Made by a program: the position numbers and the translations under genes
Shown: piece by piece, positions 1-9,375 of the stretch
How the letters are laid out: each line of letters starts with the position of its first letter
Numbering within the stretch: position 1 is the first letter of the stretch
The notes under the pieces: generated by a model
Database searches by the model: none
What the model was told of the DNA's origin: nothing
What the model saw: only the letters and a program-made list of their open reading frames with translations
Assembly (NCBI RefSeq): GCF_000262305.1
Contig: NC_017910.1
Span: forward strand, 496,001 to 560,000
Source of the DNA: Shimwellia blattae DSM 4481 = NBRC 105725
GTDB taxonomy: Bacteria; Pseudomonadota; Gammaproteobacteria; Enterobacterales; Enterobacteriaceae
Direction: 5' to 3'
DNA: 64,000 bases

Positions 1-396
1 CGCAATGATGATCTGAAAGTGTTTGTGATGGGCGAAGTGACCAAACAGAGCACCCTGAAGATGGATCGCAGTGGTATGACGTTAGCTGAGGCTTTGGGAA
101 ATGCTGAGGGTATTTCACAGTCCATGTCTGATGCATCAGGTATTTTTGTTATTCGCCCATTAAGAAAAAATGGTACAGGTAGTCATATGGGTAAAATTGC
201 AAATGTGTATCAGTTAAATGCTAAAGATACATCAGCAATGGTCATGGGTACAGAATTTGAATTAGAACCATACGATATTGTTTATGTCACAACAGTCCCT
301 CTGATTCGCTGGAATAGAGTTATTTCACAATTGCTCCCGACTATTACGGGGGTACATGATGTGGTTGAGACGACTCGCTATATTCGTAACTGGTAA
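1..396 (+). CDS. wza: Wza outer-membrane polysaccharide export lipoprotein (3' part)
   Basis: This is the C-terminal 131 codons of a gene whose start lies before the window; the frame is open from base 1 and stops with TAA at 394-396. The visible part covers a SLBB-type domain (FVMGEVTKQSTLKM and the following MTLAEALGNAEG turn) and the C-terminal segment that in Wza forms the outer-membrane alpha-helical barrel (PLIRWNRVISQLLPTITG, then a short tail ending TRYIRNW). Wza octamers form the channel through which group 1 capsule and colanic acid leave the cell. wzb and wzc follow directly, the standard wza-wzb-wzc order, which supports the call strongly. Confidence 0.93.
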   Translation, partial: RNDDLKVFVMGEVTKQSTLKMDRSGMTLAEALGNAEGISQSMSDASGIFVIRPLRKNGTGSHMGKIANVYQLNAKDTSAMVMGTEFELEPYDIVYVTTVPLIRWNRVISQLLPTITGVHDVVETTRYIRNW

Positions 397-397
397 A

Positions 398-835
398 ATG
401 ATGATTAAATCAATATTAGTGATTTGTACCGGAAATATCTGTCGCTCACCAATAGCGGAAAGGTTATTACGTCAATCCTTACCAGATAAGATAGTTGATT
501 CTGCTGGAGTAGGAGCATTAGTTGATAAACCGGCCGATGACTCTGCTATCAAAGTTGCTTCAAAAAATAAACTATCATTAGATGGTCATAGGGGGAAACA
601 ATTTACTTCTACCTTGGGTAGAAAGTATGAGCTGATTTTGGTCATGGAGTCATCACAATTAGAGGAAATAACCCGTATCTCACCTGAGTCTCGGGGGAAA
701 ACAATGTTGCTCGGGCATTGGATGGGTGCTAAAGAAATACCAGATCCGTATAGACGAAGCGATGAAGCCTTTGAGTCTGTTTATAAATTAATTGACCAAG
801 CTTGTCAGATGTGGATAAAAAAGCTGGTTGGATAA
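398..835 (+). CDS. wzb: Wzb low-molecular-weight protein-tyrosine phosphatase
   Basis: Small cytoplasmic phosphatase that dephosphorylates the Wzc tyrosine cluster and so drives the phosphorylation cycle needed for polymer assembly. The N-terminal P-loop CTGNICRSP matches the C-x5-R-S signature of the LMW-PTP family, and IPDPYRRSDEAFE near the C-terminus holds the general-acid aspartate (DPY motif). Length is 146 aa against about 147 for E. coli Wzb. The start is uncertain between ATG 398 and ATG 401; 401 aligns better with the family N-terminus. Longer in-frame starts overlap wza and encode no family sequence. It lies 1 bp after wza, so translation is probably coupled. Confidence 0.95.
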   Translation: MMIKSILVICTGNICRSPIAERLLRQSLPDKIVDSAGVGALVDKPADDSAIKVASKNKLSLDGHRGKQFTSTLGRKYELILVMESSQLEEITRISPESRGKTMLLGHWMGAKEIPDPYRRSDEAFESVYKLIDQACQMWIKKLVG

Positions 836-853
836 TCATCAGGGATATAATGC

Positions 854-3019
854 ATGATATTAGAAGCCATTAATAATAAATCATCTTCAGACAACGATGA
901 ACTGGACCTTAAACGTTTAGTCGGGGAGTTGATAGATTTTAGAAAATTAATAATATCAATAACAGCTGGGTGTACGGTTTTTGCCGTTTTGTATGCACTT
1001 TTGGCAACTCCGATATATCAGGCTGACGCATTGATACAGGTAGAGCAAAGACAAGGGAATGCAATACTGAATAGTCTTAGTCAAATGCTACCTGATGGGC
1101 AGCCACAATCTGCACCTGAAATAGCTCTCTTGCAGTCAAGAATGATTTTAGGTAAAACAGTTGATAATTTGAACTTGCAAGCGAAGGTTGAACAAGATTA
1201 TTTTCCATTAGTCGGTCGGGGATTGGCAAGGTTGTTGGGAGAAAAAGATGGGCAGCTAGCTGTAACACATCTATTTATCCCCAAAGACAAGGACGGTAAA
1301 CAAAAAATCAAAATAAAAGTAATTGATGAAACTAATTATGAAGCATATTACAATGATATTTCTATTAAAGGTAAAGTTAATCAGTTATTAGATGGGCATG
1401 GTATCTCATTATTTATTGCAAATATCGATGCTGCACCCGGTAGTAAATTTATAATTACCTATATTAATCGATTGCAAGCGATTACAAATTTGGTTGATAC
1501 ATTTACTGTTGAGGATCAGGGGAAAAATACAGGTATACTATCACTAGGCCTTACAGGAGATAATCCTGATTTAATTGTTAAGATTCTAGATAGCATTAGC
1601 CAGAATTATCTGGCACAAAACGTGGCCAGACAAGCAGCGCAAGATGCTAAAAGTTTAGATTTTCTTAATCAGCAGTTACCAAAGGTACGCACTGATTTAG
1701 ATGTGGCGGAAGATAAGCTTAACTCTTATCGTAAACAACAAGATTCAGTTGATTTAACTATGGAGGCTAAATCAGTTCTTGATCAGATCGTTAACGTTGA
1801 TAATCAGTTAAATCAATTAACATTCAGAGAAGCCGAAATATCTCAGCTATATACTCATGAACATCCTACATATAAGGCTTTAATAGAAAAAAGGCAGACT
1901 CTGCAACAAGAAAAGGTCAAGCTGAATAAACGTGTTAGTTCAATGCCTTCAACCCAGCAGCAGGTATTAAAACTTAGTCGGGATGTCGAATCAGGAAGAG
2001 CCGTTTATTTACAATTGTTAAATCGTCAGCAAGAGCTGAATATTGCGAAATCAAGTGCTATCGGTAATGTCAGGATTATAGATAATGCAATATCTCAACT
2101 TTCACCAGTCAAACCTAAAAAAACGGTTGTTATACTAGCTGGGTTTGTGATTGGACTATTTATATCAGTTGGTATTGTTTTTCTCAGAGTATTTTTACGT
2201 CGAGGAATTGAATCTCCAGAACAGTTAGAGGAAATAGGAATTAATGTTTATGCAAGTATTCCTGTGTCTGAGGCTCTGGAAAAAGAGAATAAACGCGCAG
2301 GTTCTAATAAGAGGCAAGAGAGCGATAAGTTATTATCCATTGAAAATCCAGCTGATTTAGCAGTAGAAGCAATTCGTAGCTTAAGAACTAGTTTGCATTT
2401 TGCTATGATGGAGGCAAAAAATAATATACTAATGATTTCTGGCTCTAGCCCAAATGCGGGGAAAACATTTGTAAGTAGTAATTTAGCTGTAGTAATGGCT
2501 CAGAGTGGGAAAAAAGTGATTTTTATTGATGCTGATATGAGGAAAGGTTACACTCATAAGTTATTTGGTAATTCTTCCTTAGGTAAAGGACTGTCAGATA
2601 TTCTTGCAGGAAAAGCATCGATAGATGATGCAATATTTTCTGGAGGAAGTGTTGGGGTTGATTATATCTCTCGCGGTCAGATACCTCCAAATCCATCTGA
2701 GCTTTTGATGCATCCTCGATTTGAAAAACTTTTGAGTGACGTAGCAAAAAAATATGATTTAGTTATTATTGATACTCCACCAATATTAGCTGTTACAGAT
2801 GCGGCAATAATTGGTCGCTATGTTGGAACTTCGTTAGTAGTCGCTCGTTTTGGAAAGGATACTACAAAAGAAATCGCAGTAAGTATTAAAAGGTTTGAGC
2901 AGTCAGGGACTGTGGTTAAAGGATGTATTCTGAACGGGGTAGTAAAAAAAGCAAGTAGCTATTATGGCTATGGATATAATCACTACGGCTACTCATATCC
3001 AACTTCAGATAAGAAATAA
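854..3019 (+). CDS. wzc: Wzc polysaccharide co-polymerase / BY-kinase
   Basis: Inner-membrane tyrosine autokinase (721 aa, normal length) that works with Wza and Wzy to set chain length and couple polymerisation to export. Two membrane segments are visible, at about residues 31-53 (LIISITAGCTVFAVLYALLA) and 425-447, flanking a large periplasmic coiled-coil domain. The cytoplasmic kinase has a canonical Walker A (SGSSPNAGKT, about 529-538), Walker A' (FIDADMRKG) and Walker B (LVIIDTPP). The last 20 residues are a tyrosine cluster (YYGYGYNHYGYSYP), the autophosphorylation tail that Wzb acts on. It therefore looks fully active, unlike the second co-polymerase at 43425. Confidence 0.96.
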   Translation: MILEAINNKSSSDNDELDLKRLVGELIDFRKLIISITAGCTVFAVLYALLATPIYQADALIQVEQRQGNAILNSLSQMLPDGQPQSAPEIALLQSRMILGKTVDNLNLQAKVEQDYFPLVGRGLARLLGEKDGQLAVTHLFIPKDKDGKQKIKIKVIDETNYEAYYNDISIKGKVNQLLDGHGISLFIANIDAAPGSKFIITYINRLQAITNLVDTFTVEDQGKNTGILSLGLTGDNPDLIVKILDSISQNYLAQNVARQAAQDAKSLDFLNQQLPKVRTDLDVAEDKLNSYRKQQDSVDLTMEAKSVLDQIVNVDNQLNQLTFREAEISQLYTHEHPTYKALIEKRQTLQQEKVKLNKRVSSMPSTQQQVLKLSRDVESGRAVYLQLLNRQQELNIAKSSAIGNVRIIDNAISQLSPVKPKKTVVILAGFVIGLFISVGIVFLRVFLRRGIESPEQLEEIGINVYASIPVSEALEKENKRAGSNKRQESDKLLSIENPADLAVEAIRSLRTSLHFAMMEAKNNILMISGSSPNAGKTFVSSNLAVVMAQSGKKVIFIDADMRKGYTHKLFGNSSLGKGLSDILAGKASIDDAIFSGGSVGVDYISRGQIPPNPSELLMHPRFEKLLSDVAKKYDLVIIDTPPILAVTDAAIIGRYVGTSLVVARFGKDTTKEIAVSIKRFEQSGTVVKGCILNGVVKKASSYYGYGYNHYGYSYPTSDKK

Positions 3020-3028
3020 TTAGCTAAG

Positions 3029-3050
3029 GCCCATTATTCAAATGGGCTAA
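3029..3050 (+). terminator. Hairpin between wzc and wbaP, possible attenuator
   Basis: GCCCATT (3029-3035) and AATGGGC (3041-3047) form a 7-bp stem with a 5-nt loop, flanked by TTAG/CTAA that can extend it imperfectly and followed by a T-rich stretch. It lies between the conserved export genes and the serotype-specific genes. E. coli group 1 capsule loci have a stem-loop at this point that is described as partially terminating transcription. The U-tract here is interrupted, so read-through is expected. Confidence 0.5.
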
Positions 3051-3098
3051 TTTAGATTGTTTATTTTTAATGTATATATATCTGCGACAGAGGAAATA

Positions 3099-4526
3099 AT
3101 GTCTCACTTTATGAGGAATATGTTCTGTAGCACAGCTTTAGCTTTGGCGGATTTTATAAGTTTTACCGCTTCACTTTACTTCGCTCTAGGTGTGCTTTCA
3201 ATAACATTAAATGATTTTGAGAATAGAGTTACTAATAATCAAATAGAGGGCTGGATTTATTTACATTGGTTATTAGGAGCATGCTGTGTTGCATGGTTTG
3301 GTATACGCCTTAGACATTATTTTTATAGAAAAACCTTTTGGTTAGAGTTGAAAGAAATACTTAGAACTTTGCTTATTTTTGCTGTTTTTGAAATAGCAGT
3401 TATGGCTTTTGCTAAATGGTACTTCTCTAGGTATCTATGGCTATTGACATGGTGTTTTGCGGCAGCACTAGTTCCTCTCTCAAGAATGGCAACTAAATGG
3501 ATTCTTAATAGGTTAGGTTTGTGGTTACGAGAGACATGGGTAATTGGTAGTGGGAAAAATGCCAGGGATGCATGGCTAGCGATTAATAGTGAGCGTAACC
3601 TTGGACTAAAAATTTCTGGATTTGTTTCTAGTGACATTCGTGACAAGGTTGGTGATAATATCTATGGTGTCCCGATAGTGTTAGCTGATAAAAAATGGTT
3701 ATTAACTATAAATAAACAAATGCAATTTATTGTAGCAGTAGAAGCTCAGCAGAGTGATCTGCGAAATAATTGGTTGCGTGAGTTTATGATTAAGGGATAT
3801 CGCTACGTATCTATTATTCCTACATTACGTGGAGTACCTCTAGACAGTACGGATATGTCATTTATTTTTAGTCATGAGGTCATGATATTTCGCGTGCAAC
3901 ATAACCTTGCCAAATGGTCATCTCGAGTAATGAAACGATTATTCGATATTGTTTTTTCAATTGCTATAATTTTAATGCTGTCGCCGCTGTTGATATATAT
4001 TAGTAGGAAAGTGAAAAAGGATGGTGGCCCAGCAATTTACGGGCATGAACGTGTCGGTAAAAGTGGAAGGCCATTTAAGTGTTTAAAGTTTAGATCAATG
4101 GTGATTAACTCCAAAGAGGTACTTGATCATGTGTTGTCAACAGACGTTGCAGCCAGAGAAGAATGGAATTCTACTTTTAAATTGAAAAATGACCCCAGAA
4201 TTACTCCTATAGGCCATTTTTTAAGGCGCACTAGTTTAGATGAATTACCGCAGCTCTTTAATGTGTTAAAGGGGGAGATGAGTCTCGTTGGCCCAAGGCC
4301 AATAATTACAGAAGAACTTGAGCGCTATAATAAAGAGGTTGATTATTATCTTCTGAGTAAGCCGGGTATGACGGGGTTATGGCAAGTCAGTGGTCGTAGT
4401 GATGTCGATTACGATACTCGTGTATATCTAGACGCATGGTATGTTAAGAATTGGTCAATGTGGAATGATATCTCAATTCTTTTCAAGACAGTTGGAGTCG
4501 TTTTAAAGAAAGATGGGGCCTACTAA
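3099..4526 (+). CDS. wbaP: Undecaprenyl-phosphate galactose-1-phosphate transferase (WbaP family)
   Basis: Initiating enzyme of repeat-unit assembly: it transfers a hexose-1-phosphate, most likely Gal-1-P, to undecaprenyl phosphate at the inner membrane. The N-terminal half has several membrane segments. The C-terminal catalytic domain carries the polyprenyl sugar-transferase signatures KFRSMV, RRTSLDELPQLFNVLKGEMS and LVGPRP, and ends KKDGAY. The N-terminal pattern WFGIRLRHYFYRKTFWLELKE and the linker NTDMSFIF-like DSTDMSFIFSHEVM resemble Salmonella WbaP rather than WcaJ. ATG 3099 is chosen because GAGGAAATA lies just before it; an upstream TTG at 3057 adds 14 residues without family support. 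Length 475 aa. Galactose rather than glucose specificity is inferred from similarity. Confidence 0.88.
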   Translation: MSHFMRNMFCSTALALADFISFTASLYFALGVLSITLNDFENRVTNNQIEGWIYLHWLLGACCVAWFGIRLRHYFYRKTFWLELKEILRTLLIFAVFEIAVMAFAKWYFSRYLWLLTWCFAAALVPLSRMATKWILNRLGLWLRETWVIGSGKNARDAWLAINSERNLGLKISGFVSSDIRDKVGDNIYGVPIVLADKKWLLTINKQMQFIVAVEAQQSDLRNNWLREFMIKGYRYVSIIPTLRGVPLDSTDMSFIFSHEVMIFRVQHNLAKWSSRVMKRLFDIVFSIAIILMLSPLLIYISRKVKKDGGPAIYGHERVGKSGRPFKCLKFRSMVINSKEVLDHVLSTDVAAREEWNSTFKLKNDPRITPIGHFLRRTSLDELPQLFNVLKGEMSLVGPRPIITEELERYNKEVDYYLLSKPGMTGLWQVSGRSDVDYDTRVYLDAWYVKNWSMWNDISILFKTVGVVLKKDGAY

Positions 4527-4533
4527 ATCAAAT

Positions 4534-5679
4534 ATGAAAATACTGATTTTTAATACATTATACTATCCTTACCGGATAGGAGGAGCCGAAGTCTCTGTTC
4601 AGATACTTGCAGAAGAGTTGGTTAAGAAAGGGCATTCAGTCAGGGTAGTATCATGCACAGAAGATGATGAAAGATCTTTTGATATAATAAATGGTGTCGA
4701 ACTTGTGAGAATACCATTGTTAAATTGCTACTGGCCTTTTACAAAAGAAAAAAAATCAAAAATTAAAAAAATTATTTGGCATATTTTAGATAGTAGTAAT
4801 TTTTTTATGGACAAAAAAATTAAGTTAGAGCTTGATGATTTTTTGCCTGATATTGTCCATACTAATAATGTCTGCGGTTTTTCTTCAAGAATATGGAAGA
4901 CAATAAAAAATAAAAAATATCCGTTAATTCATACATCGAGGGATTATTATTTATTTCATCCAAACAGCACTTTGTTTAGAAAAAATAAAATAATGAATGA
5001 AAACGGAGTGAGCGTTTTTTTATGGTCGATGTTAAGACGAAGATATAGCTCCTATGTCGATACTTATGTAGGAATAAGTAAATTCATATTGGAATTGCAT
5101 GTTAATAATGGTTTTTTTAAAAATAAAAAAACATCTTTTATTTATAATCCAGTAAAAAGTATAGTGGTTAATAATAATAATTCAATAAAAAATATAGGTT
5201 TTATTGGACGTCTTTCAACTGAAAAAGGATTTGATATATATTGTAACTTATCTAAATCCTATAGCGATAAATATAATTTTATTGCTGCCGGAGATTATGT
5301 GATAAATGAAAAAACATCTATGGAATTGTTAGCCAATCGATCCGGTGTTGATGTCCGTGGGTATATGAGCCTAAGTGACTTTCTTTCAGAAGTTGATGCT
5401 GTGGTATTACCAATAAAATGGAATGAACCTTTTGGACGTACCGTCGTAGAGTGTGCATTAGCTGGTAAGTTTGTTATAAGCAATAGAGTAGGCGCAATCA
5501 CTGAATTAGCAGATATATTACCAAATGTTATACTCCTAGATAATGTAGAGGTGGATTTTAATTGCGCATTACAGCTTGTTCAGAAAGGTAAAACTTATAC
5601 TGGTAATGATTTTGATGCATCATCAATTGCAGATAAGTACGTAGAGCAATACAACAATACTATTACGAGCGTAAAATGA
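4534..5679 (+). CDS. Glycosyltransferase family 4
   Basis: Cytoplasmic GT-B enzyme expected to add a sugar to the lipid-linked repeat unit. The N-terminus MKILIFNTLYYPYRIGGAE is a typical GT4 Rossmann start with the glycine-rich loop. The C-terminal nucleotide-sugar domain has GFIGRLSTEKGFD and the E-x7-E signature region EPFGRTVVECALAGKFV. An alternative ATG at 4513 overlaps the wbaP end by 14 bp and adds seven residues; 4534 fits the family N-terminus better, although its ribosome site is weak. The gene is very AT-rich (many Asn and Lys codons), a sign of horizontal origin shared with its neighbours. Donor and acceptor cannot be told from sequence. Confidence 0.85.
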   Translation: MKILIFNTLYYPYRIGGAEVSVQILAEELVKKGHSVRVVSCTEDDERSFDIINGVELVRIPLLNCYWPFTKEKKSKIKKIIWHILDSSNFFMDKKIKLELDDFLPDIVHTNNVCGFSSRIWKTIKNKKYPLIHTSRDYYLFHPNSTLFRKNKIMNENGVSVFLWSMLRRRYSSYVDTYVGISKFILELHVNNGFFKNKKTSFIYNPVKSIVVNNNNSIKNIGFIGRLSTEKGFDIYCNLSKSYSDKYNFIAAGDYVINEKTSMELLANRSGVDVRGYMSLSDFLSEVDAVVLPIKWNEPFGRTVVECALAGKFVISNRVGAITELADILPNVILLDNVEVDFNCALQLVQKGKTYTGNDFDASSIADKYVEQYNNTITSVK

Positions 5680-6668
5680 AAAGAAATGCTGATAATGTTA
5701 TATTTGATGGGCGTTGGTTTGGGGAGCATGGTATAGGGCGATTCGCTACTGAAGTTTATTTGCGTAATAATGATTTCAAACTTATTGATAAAGGTGTGAA
5801 GCCCACAAGTCCATTGGATGTTTTATTCATTACGCTTTATCTTCTTTTCAATAAAGGGTTCTATTTTTCACCTGGATATAATGCGCCATACTTTTTCTTA
5901 AAAAGAGCGGCTATCACTATTCATGACTTGAATCATATTGATATTGATTGTAATAGTTCATTTCTGAAAAGATTATACTATACGGCTGTAATGAAACGAG
6001 CTTGTCATAAAGCATATAAAATATTCACTGTTTCTGATTTCTCAAAAAAAAGAATTGCACAGTGGGCTGGAATTGATGAGTCTAAAATAGTGGTCGTAGG
6101 TAATGGAGTATCTTCGGAATTTACAAACATAAATACAAATACAACTATAAGTAAAAATCATATACTTGTAGTCAGCAATAGAAAAGAACACAAAAATGAA
6201 TTGAGAATTATTGATGCATTTGAAAATTCGACTATACCAAAAGATATAGATCTAGTCTTTACTGGGGACATAAATGATAAACTAAAAGCTCTCTTAGTAG
6301 AGAAAAACCTTCAAAAACGAGTAAGATTTACTGGGAGAGTCACTAATGAAGAACTAGCTGAATTGTATAAAGGTGCTGTTTTTTTACTTTTCCCTTCTCT
6401 CTACGAAGGTTTTGGACTACCGGTGATTGAAGCAATGTCCTGTGGTACTCCAGTTATTACTTCTAATTCCACTTCATTGCCTGAAGTTGCAGGGGATGCT
6501 GCTTTATTAGTTAATCCTGAAAAAGTATCAGATATTACGAATGCAATAGATACGCTATATTTTGATCAGGATTTGCAGCGTATCTTAATTGATAAGGGCT
6601 ACATACAAGCGAAAAAATTCACTTGGGAAAAAACTTCTAATATAATTAGAGAAAATCTTATTTTATAA
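5676..6668 (+). CDS. Glycosyltransferase family 4
   Basis: Second GT4 enzyme, 330 aa, overlapping the previous gene by 4 bp (ATGA), so the two are translationally coupled. The N-terminus (IFDGRWFGEHGIGRFATE) has the G-I-G-R loop common in mannosyl- and rhamnosyl-transferases of the WbaZ/MtfB type. The C-terminal domain has VVSNRKEHKNELRIIDAF and the E-x7-E motif in YEGFGLPVIEAMSCGTPVIT, followed by SLPEVAGDAALLVNP. With manC-manB downstream, GDP-mannose is a plausible donor, but that is inference. Confidence 0.85.
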   Translation: MKRNADNVIFDGRWFGEHGIGRFATEVYLRNNDFKLIDKGVKPTSPLDVLFITLYLLFNKGFYFSPGYNAPYFFLKRAAITIHDLNHIDIDCNSSFLKRLYYTAVMKRACHKAYKIFTVSDFSKKRIAQWAGIDESKIVVVGNGVSSEFTNINTNTTISKNHILVVSNRKEHKNELRIIDAFENSTIPKDIDLVFTGDINDKLKALLVEKNLQKRVRFTGRVTNEELAELYKGAVFLLFPSLYEGFGLPVIEAMSCGTPVITSNSTSLPEVAGDAALLVNPEKVSDITNAIDTLYFDQDLQRILIDKGYIQAKKFTWEKTSNIIRENLIL

Positions 6669-6688
6669 TTCATCAAGCTCCGGTATTT

Positions 6689-8023
6689 ATGGCTGCGACT
6701 ATTATGAATAGACGAAATATATTGAAGTGTTTTGCTTTACTGTCCTTTTCAGGTGTATCCACTAAACTACTAGCCAATGATCCATCATATGAAAAAAATG
6801 ATATTGAGGTTTTAAAAAAAATACACCACTCCTCAGTAAGTCCTAAAGATTTTGGTGCTGTGGGGGATGGTAAGGCAAATGATACAATCGCAGTTTTAAA
6901 AATGATTGACTATGCTGTTTCTCATTCTTTAAGCATAGATCTTCGGGGTGGTCCATGGAAAATATCAAATACGATTGATTTTACAGATATCAAAGAGATA
7001 TCTTGCGACTGGACTGGACGATTTATTGTTGACCCAGTTAATTTTGATAGTAACTGTTCATATGTTGTGACTTTAGGCTCTCCTGATAGTAGCTTCAGAA
7101 GTAGACGTGCTAATAACTTATGTATTAATGGGTTGTTGTGTATTGTTTCTACTTCAAAGAAAAAGAAATTAAATGGTTTATTCATCAAAGGCTCCTTGTT
7201 AAAAATAGATGCTATAAGAGTGATTGGATTTAATGGAGAAGGTGTTAATATATCAGCCACCTGGGATAGTTCGTTTGTTAGTATATCGACCGAGGATTGT
7301 GGAAATACTGAATATTATCAGTTTTCCATTAACAGATACGGTGATACCTCTAATTGCTTATTTATTGGCCGTCTACAATGCGAAAGAGCTAATCATAAGT
7401 GTTTTTCAATCGAGTGTATTCGTTCTGTCATTAATACCATTCATGCCGAGCGCACTATTATTTTAATTGATGATGAAAAGAATAAAAAAATACCATCTAA
7501 ATTGAATTATGTTAATGTGAAGATCGATGTTGGGAACACTACAATTAATCAGATATTTCACGATGTATCTAAAAAGAGCAAGTATAAAAAATCATCAGTA
7601 CTGCTTAATATAGATCATGGTTCTATAAAAGATGTGCAAATGAATGATAGTGTAATATCTACTAGCTTTGGGCGGTTTTCAGAATACATAAACATCTCCG
7701 CAAGGTCATGGTTTTTTAGTGGAAATCAAATCACCAATAATGTTATTTCAAACCCTAAGATTCTACAGGATATCACTGTTATAAATGATACAAAAATTCA
7801 ATATGGTAAGATAAATAATTTATCTTTAGGTGCAGGTTGTTCCGGTAGCTATTTTTTAAACGTTAATATCGCTGGCATCAATACTATTCCTGATACTGTT
7901 GAAAGTTGCTACTTTCAAGCATGTGTCTTTGAATGTGAATATGATGCAATTATAAATAGAGATTCATTGAAGAAAAACATTGAGTCAAAAAAAATAATTT
8001 TCAATGACTGCAGATATATATGA
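6689..8023 (+). CDS. Tat-signal right-handed beta-helix protein, WcaM-like
   Basis: Predicted exported protein of 444 aa (439 if ATG 6704 is the start). The N-terminus NRRNILKCFALLSFSGVSTK resembles a twin-arginine signal (RR-x-x-LK, hydrophobic stretch, then LLAND). At about residues 52-66 PKDFGAVGDGKANDT is the hallmark opening of pectate-lyase-superfamily and tail-spike beta-helix folds, and the rest is rich in short beta-strand and Asn turns. The last gene of colanic acid loci, wcaM, also encodes a Tat-type beta-helix protein, so an analogous role in polymer processing or release is likely. It could be a polysaccharide lyase or hydrolase; I see no assignable catalytic residues. Confidence 0.6.
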   Translation: MAATIMNRRNILKCFALLSFSGVSTKLLANDPSYEKNDIEVLKKIHHSSVSPKDFGAVGDGKANDTIAVLKMIDYAVSHSLSIDLRGGPWKISNTIDFTDIKEISCDWTGRFIVDPVNFDSNCSYVVTLGSPDSSFRSRRANNLCINGLLCIVSTSKKKKLNGLFIKGSLLKIDAIRVIGFNGEGVNISATWDSSFVSISTEDCGNTEYYQFSINRYGDTSNCLFIGRLQCERANHKCFSIECIRSVINTIHAERTIILIDDEKNKKIPSKLNYVNVKIDVGNTTINQIFHDVSKKSKYKKSSVLLNIDHGSIKDVQMNDSVISTSFGRFSEYINISARSWFFSGNQITNNVISNPKILQDITVINDTKIQYGKINNLSLGAGCSGSYFLNVNIAGINTIPDTVESCYFQACVFECEYDAIINRDSLKKNIESKKIIFNDCRYI

Positions 8024-8094
8024 TTAAACTAGACTATATATTTAGCACATGGGAATCTATGCCTTTTAATTAAACATAGAATGAGAGCTTCATC

Positions 8095-9315
8095 ATGGAT
8101 AATGTATCTACAAAACATAGTGATACACCTTTAACTAGCAGTGCTCTTTTGCTGGTTTTCCTATTAAGTATTGCTTGTCAGCTCACGGATGTTGCCTTAG
8201 GGCCAGTGAAATTATGGGAATTAATGGCAATATCAATATTCCCATTGACCATAAGAAAAATTGAAAAGAGAATATTAATATTCTTTTCTGCATTTTTGAT
8301 GCTTTTAATTCTTTCATTAATGAAAGGTTTTTTTGCGGATATTCATTATCAATATTTCTCGGCATTAAAAAGTAAGTATGTTATATCGATTGTTAGATTT
8401 ATTGAGTTGATACTTTGTTTGATAGTTACTCTTACCCCATATAATATTGTACGTAATAATAAGGGAAGTGTTGAATCAATAATAAAAGTATTTTTAACAT
8501 TTAATCTATATATTACGTTGTTTATTTTTATCCTGTTTGTTAGTGACGTTCTTTTCCATACTGGTCTCGTATCTTATGGTGTAACTCACCGCTTACGTGG
8601 TTTGTATGTTGAGGGGGGGCCATATGGTCTTTTTATTAGCACATTAATATTGCTGGAGTTAACTTTCTTTAAAAGAAAGTTAGTCATTTTTGTCTTTTTG
8701 TTGGCGCTGATGTTATCACAGTCAAAAGCAGGGATTATTTCGTGTTTTCTATTAGTGACTTATTATATTTTCATTAGAAGCCCTTTGCTTAGAACATTTA
8801 TAAACCCTAAGAAAATAATAAGATTTTCAATAACAATGATATTTCTGGCTGGCCTTGTATTAGGTGTTACCTATAAAGTTGCATATAATTACTATGATGA
8901 TTTAAATAATGTTGATGATGTTTTAGCTAGTCGAATTAATGACACGTCATTTGTCATGGGGCGTATAGCTGCTACCCATATTGGGCCAAACATAATTTCT
9001 GATAATCCCGTAGCAGGTGTTGGTCTTGGCGCATACTCTTTAGTTCGTAATAATATACAATATCGACAGCAGTTTCCTTTTGTTTCTGGTTGGGATTTGA
9101 CTGGATTAGGAGGATTAACGACTTTAGCAATAGAAAATGGATTTTTAGGATTGGGGATATTTTTATTTGCGACACTACTTTATTTTTCCTTTAACTTGTT
9201 AGGTGGCTATTTTATTTTACTCTTTCTGTTTCCATTTGTATTAGGGGCTCAATTATATATGGTATATCCTTGGTTTTATTTAGGGTTATATGCTTGTTTG
9301 AGAAAAAAGAGATAA
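8095..9315 (+). CDS. wzy: Wzy-type repeat-unit polymerase
   Basis: Integral membrane protein of 406 aa with about ten hydrophobic segments and a large loop near residues 265-340, the usual layout of Wzy polymerases, which join lipid-linked repeat units at the periplasmic face. Motifs shared with the O-antigen ligase/polymerase superfamily include RLRGLYVEGGPYGLFIS, LSQSKAGIIS and NPVAGVGLGAYSLV. Position between the transferases and the sugar-nucleotide genes supports the role. GAGAG lies ten bases before the ATG. A run of seven G (8613-8619) lies in the coding frame and is unusual in this AT-rich gene. Wzy proteins are too divergent for assignment to a serotype by eye. Confidence 0.82.
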   Translation: MDNVSTKHSDTPLTSSALLLVFLLSIACQLTDVALGPVKLWELMAISIFPLTIRKIEKRILIFFSAFLMLLILSLMKGFFADIHYQYFSALKSKYVISIVRFIELILCLIVTLTPYNIVRNNKGSVESIIKVFLTFNLYITLFIFILFVSDVLFHTGLVSYGVTHRLRGLYVEGGPYGLFISTLILLELTFFKRKLVIFVFLLALMLSQSKAGIISCFLLVTYYIFIRSPLLRTFINPKKIIRFSITMIFLAGLVLGVTYKVAYNYYDDLNNVDDVLASRINDTSFVMGRIAATHIGPNIISDNPVAGVGLGAYSLVRNNIQYRQQFPFVSGWDLTGLGGLTTLAIENGFLGLGIFLFATLLYFSFNLLGGYFILLFLFPFVLGAQLYMVYPWFYLGLYACLRKKR

Positions 9316-9375
9316 ATAATAATTTTAACAATACTCTTGCGTTGTCATGAATAAACTAAAAATTTGAGGGGTTAT

